From Nitrospira sp. (lineage in GTDB: Bacteria; Nitrospirota; Nitrospiria; Nitrospirales; Nitrospiraceae): a stretch of 7,308 nt of DNA. Below, one piece after another: positions 6,432 through 7,308 of this stretch (its first letter is position 1; each line of letters starts with the position of its first letter). Both the position numbers and the translations under genes were made by a program. The DNA lies in NCBI GenBank assembly GCA_015904045.1, contig JABMDG010000006.1, forward strand, positions 6,011-13,318. Direction: 5' to 3'. The notes under the pieces are model-generated. The model did no database searches and was not told the DNA's origin. It was given only the letters and a program-made list of their open reading frames with translations.

Positions 6432-7308
6432 GTGAGCAAACGCGATTACTACGATATCCTCGGCGTCGAGAAAACCGCATCCGACGACGAACTCAAGAAG
6501 GCCTACCGAAGGATGGCCCGCCAGCACCATCCTGACTTGCAAACCGGCGACCACCAGAAAAGATCCGCCGAAGAGAAGTTCAAAGAAATTAACGAAGCCT
6601 ACGAAACCCTCAGCGACCAGGACAAACGCAAGCGGTACGACATGTTCGGACATGCCGGAGCGCAACAGGGCGCCGGCGGGTTCGACGGATTCGATTTCAA
6701 CCGCGGCGGATTCGGCGACGTCTTCAACGACATCTTCGAAGATTTCTTCGGACAGTCCCGTGCAGGCGGCCGCACCGAACGGGGAAGCGACCTTCAATAC
6801 AATCTCGAGTTGTCCTTCGAAGAAGCCGTCTACGGCAAAGAGGCGAAGCTCAAGATTCCCCGCTGGGAGGGCTGCGTCGACTGCAACGGCACCGGAGCCA
6901 AATCGGCGTCATCCATCAAAACCTGCCCCAGTTGCAAAGGCGCGGGACAGCTTCGTTTCCAACAAGGTTTTTTCAGCGTCAGCCGGCCCTGCGGCCAATG
7001 TAACGGCGCCGGACAGATCGTGACGGAACCCTGTCCGGTCTGCCAGGGCCGCCAGCGCGTCTATAAAGAGCGGACGATCGCCGTCCATATTCCCGCCGGT
7101 ATCGAAACCGGCATGAGACTCAGGCTGTCCAATGAAGGCGAGCACGGTGCCAATTCCGGTCCTCCCGGAGACCTGTATGTGGCGATCACCGTCAAGCCCC
7201 ATCCGATTTTTCAGCGGAAAGGCCTCGACATCCTGTGTGATGTGCCGATCAATCTCGTGACGGCCGTGCTCGGTGGAAAAGTGGAAGTGCCGACGCTCAA
7301 AGGCGATA
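6432..7308 (+). CDS. dnaJ: Chaperone DnaJ (Hsp40), 3' end outside window
   Basis: Delivers unfolded clients to DnaK and stimulates its ATPase. The frame starts at GTG (MSKRDYYDILGV) and gives 292 residues before the window ends. J domain 4-70 with the essential HPD at 33-35 and YETLSDQDKRKRYD at 57-70; short Gly/Phe-rich region 72-113; zinc-finger domain 148-208 with four Cys pairs at 148/151, 165/168, 187/190 and 201/204, the same spacing as in E. coli DnaJ; then the first C-terminal peptide-binding domain, with GDLYVAITVKPHPIF at 246-260 and LGGKVEVPTLKGD at 280-292. The fourth zinc motif reads CPVCQGRQ, where the usual second glycine is replaced by Gln; all eight cysteines are kept. This is the class A form with all domains. 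About 80 residues should follow outside the window. No frameshift is visible. Confidence 0.95.
   Translation, partial: MSKRDYYDILGVEKTASDDELKKAYRRMARQHHPDLQTGDHQKRSAEEKFKEINEAYETLSDQDKRKRYDMFGHAGAQQGAGGFDGFDFNRGGFGDVFNDIFEDFFGQSRAGGRTERGSDLQYNLELSFEEAVYGKEAKLKIPRWEGCVDCNGTGAKSASSIKTCPSCKGAGQLRFQQGFFSVSRPCGQCNGAGQIVTEPCPVCQGRQRVYKERTIAVHIPAGIETGMRLRLSNEGEHGANSGPPGDLYVAITVKPHPIFQRKGLDILCDVPINLVTAVLGGKVEVPTLKGD

Noticed and set aside
5626..6480. 284-residue open frame on the minus strand opposite the dnaK 3' part and dnaJ start
   Set aside because: It mirrors the codon pattern of dnaK and crosses the dnaK-dnaJ spacer; Leu/Gly/Arg-rich with no recognisable domain.
1..7308. CRISPR array, tRNA or rRNA gene, insertion sequence, phage or defence genes
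   Set aside because: No regularly spaced repeats, no RNA gene pattern, no transposase and no terminal inverted repeats were seen; almost all bases belong to recognised housekeeping genes.

Overview
The window holds a run of bacterial housekeeping genes, all on the plus strand: the 3' part of valS (valyl-tRNA synthetase), a piece of nadC (quinolinate phosphoribosyltransferase), birA (biotin-protein ligase), coaX (type III pantothenate kinase), grpE, dnaK and the 5' part of dnaJ. The DNA is moderately GC-rich, uses GTG as well as ATG starts, and is tightly packed. The protein style and the order nadC-birA-coaX next to grpE-dnaK-dnaJ fit a Nitrospira-like (Nitrospirota) bacterium. That placement is an impression from memory and was not tested.

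Layout. Positions 2-2188 form one open frame that begins as ValS and ends as NadC. The join lies at about 1675-1708, and roughly the first 130 residues of NadC are absent. birA starts 3 nt after this frame stops, and coaX follows after 33 nt. A 94-nt gap then separates this cofactor cluster (NAD, biotin, CoA) from the chaperone cluster. grpE is intact, with two possible GTG starts. dnaK is broken: the ATPase domain is readable to residue 353 (4592-5650), then about 60 residues covering the end of the ATPase domain, the interdomain linker and the first strands of the substrate-binding domain are missing, and the rest continues in another frame (5653-6348). An 83-nt gap with a perfect 14-bp stem-loop precedes dnaJ, which begins at a GTG and runs off the window.

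How the genes work together. GrpE, DnaK and DnaJ form the Hsp70 folding machine: DnaJ delivers clients and stimulates ATP hydrolysis, and GrpE exchanges the nucleotide. NadC, BirA and CoaX each act in cofactor metabolism (NAD synthesis, biotin attachment, first step of CoA synthesis). nadC-birA-coaX adjacency is seen in other bacteria, which supports a complete nadC having been the original state here.

Main result. I see no new biological system. The notable signals are two clean losses of sequence, one joining valS to nadC and one inside dnaK, both in genes that are normally essential or nearly so, while all other genes look intact. Small excisions in the assembled sequence (misassembly, or deletion or editing of the record) explain this better than natural decay, but the sequence alone cannot decide.
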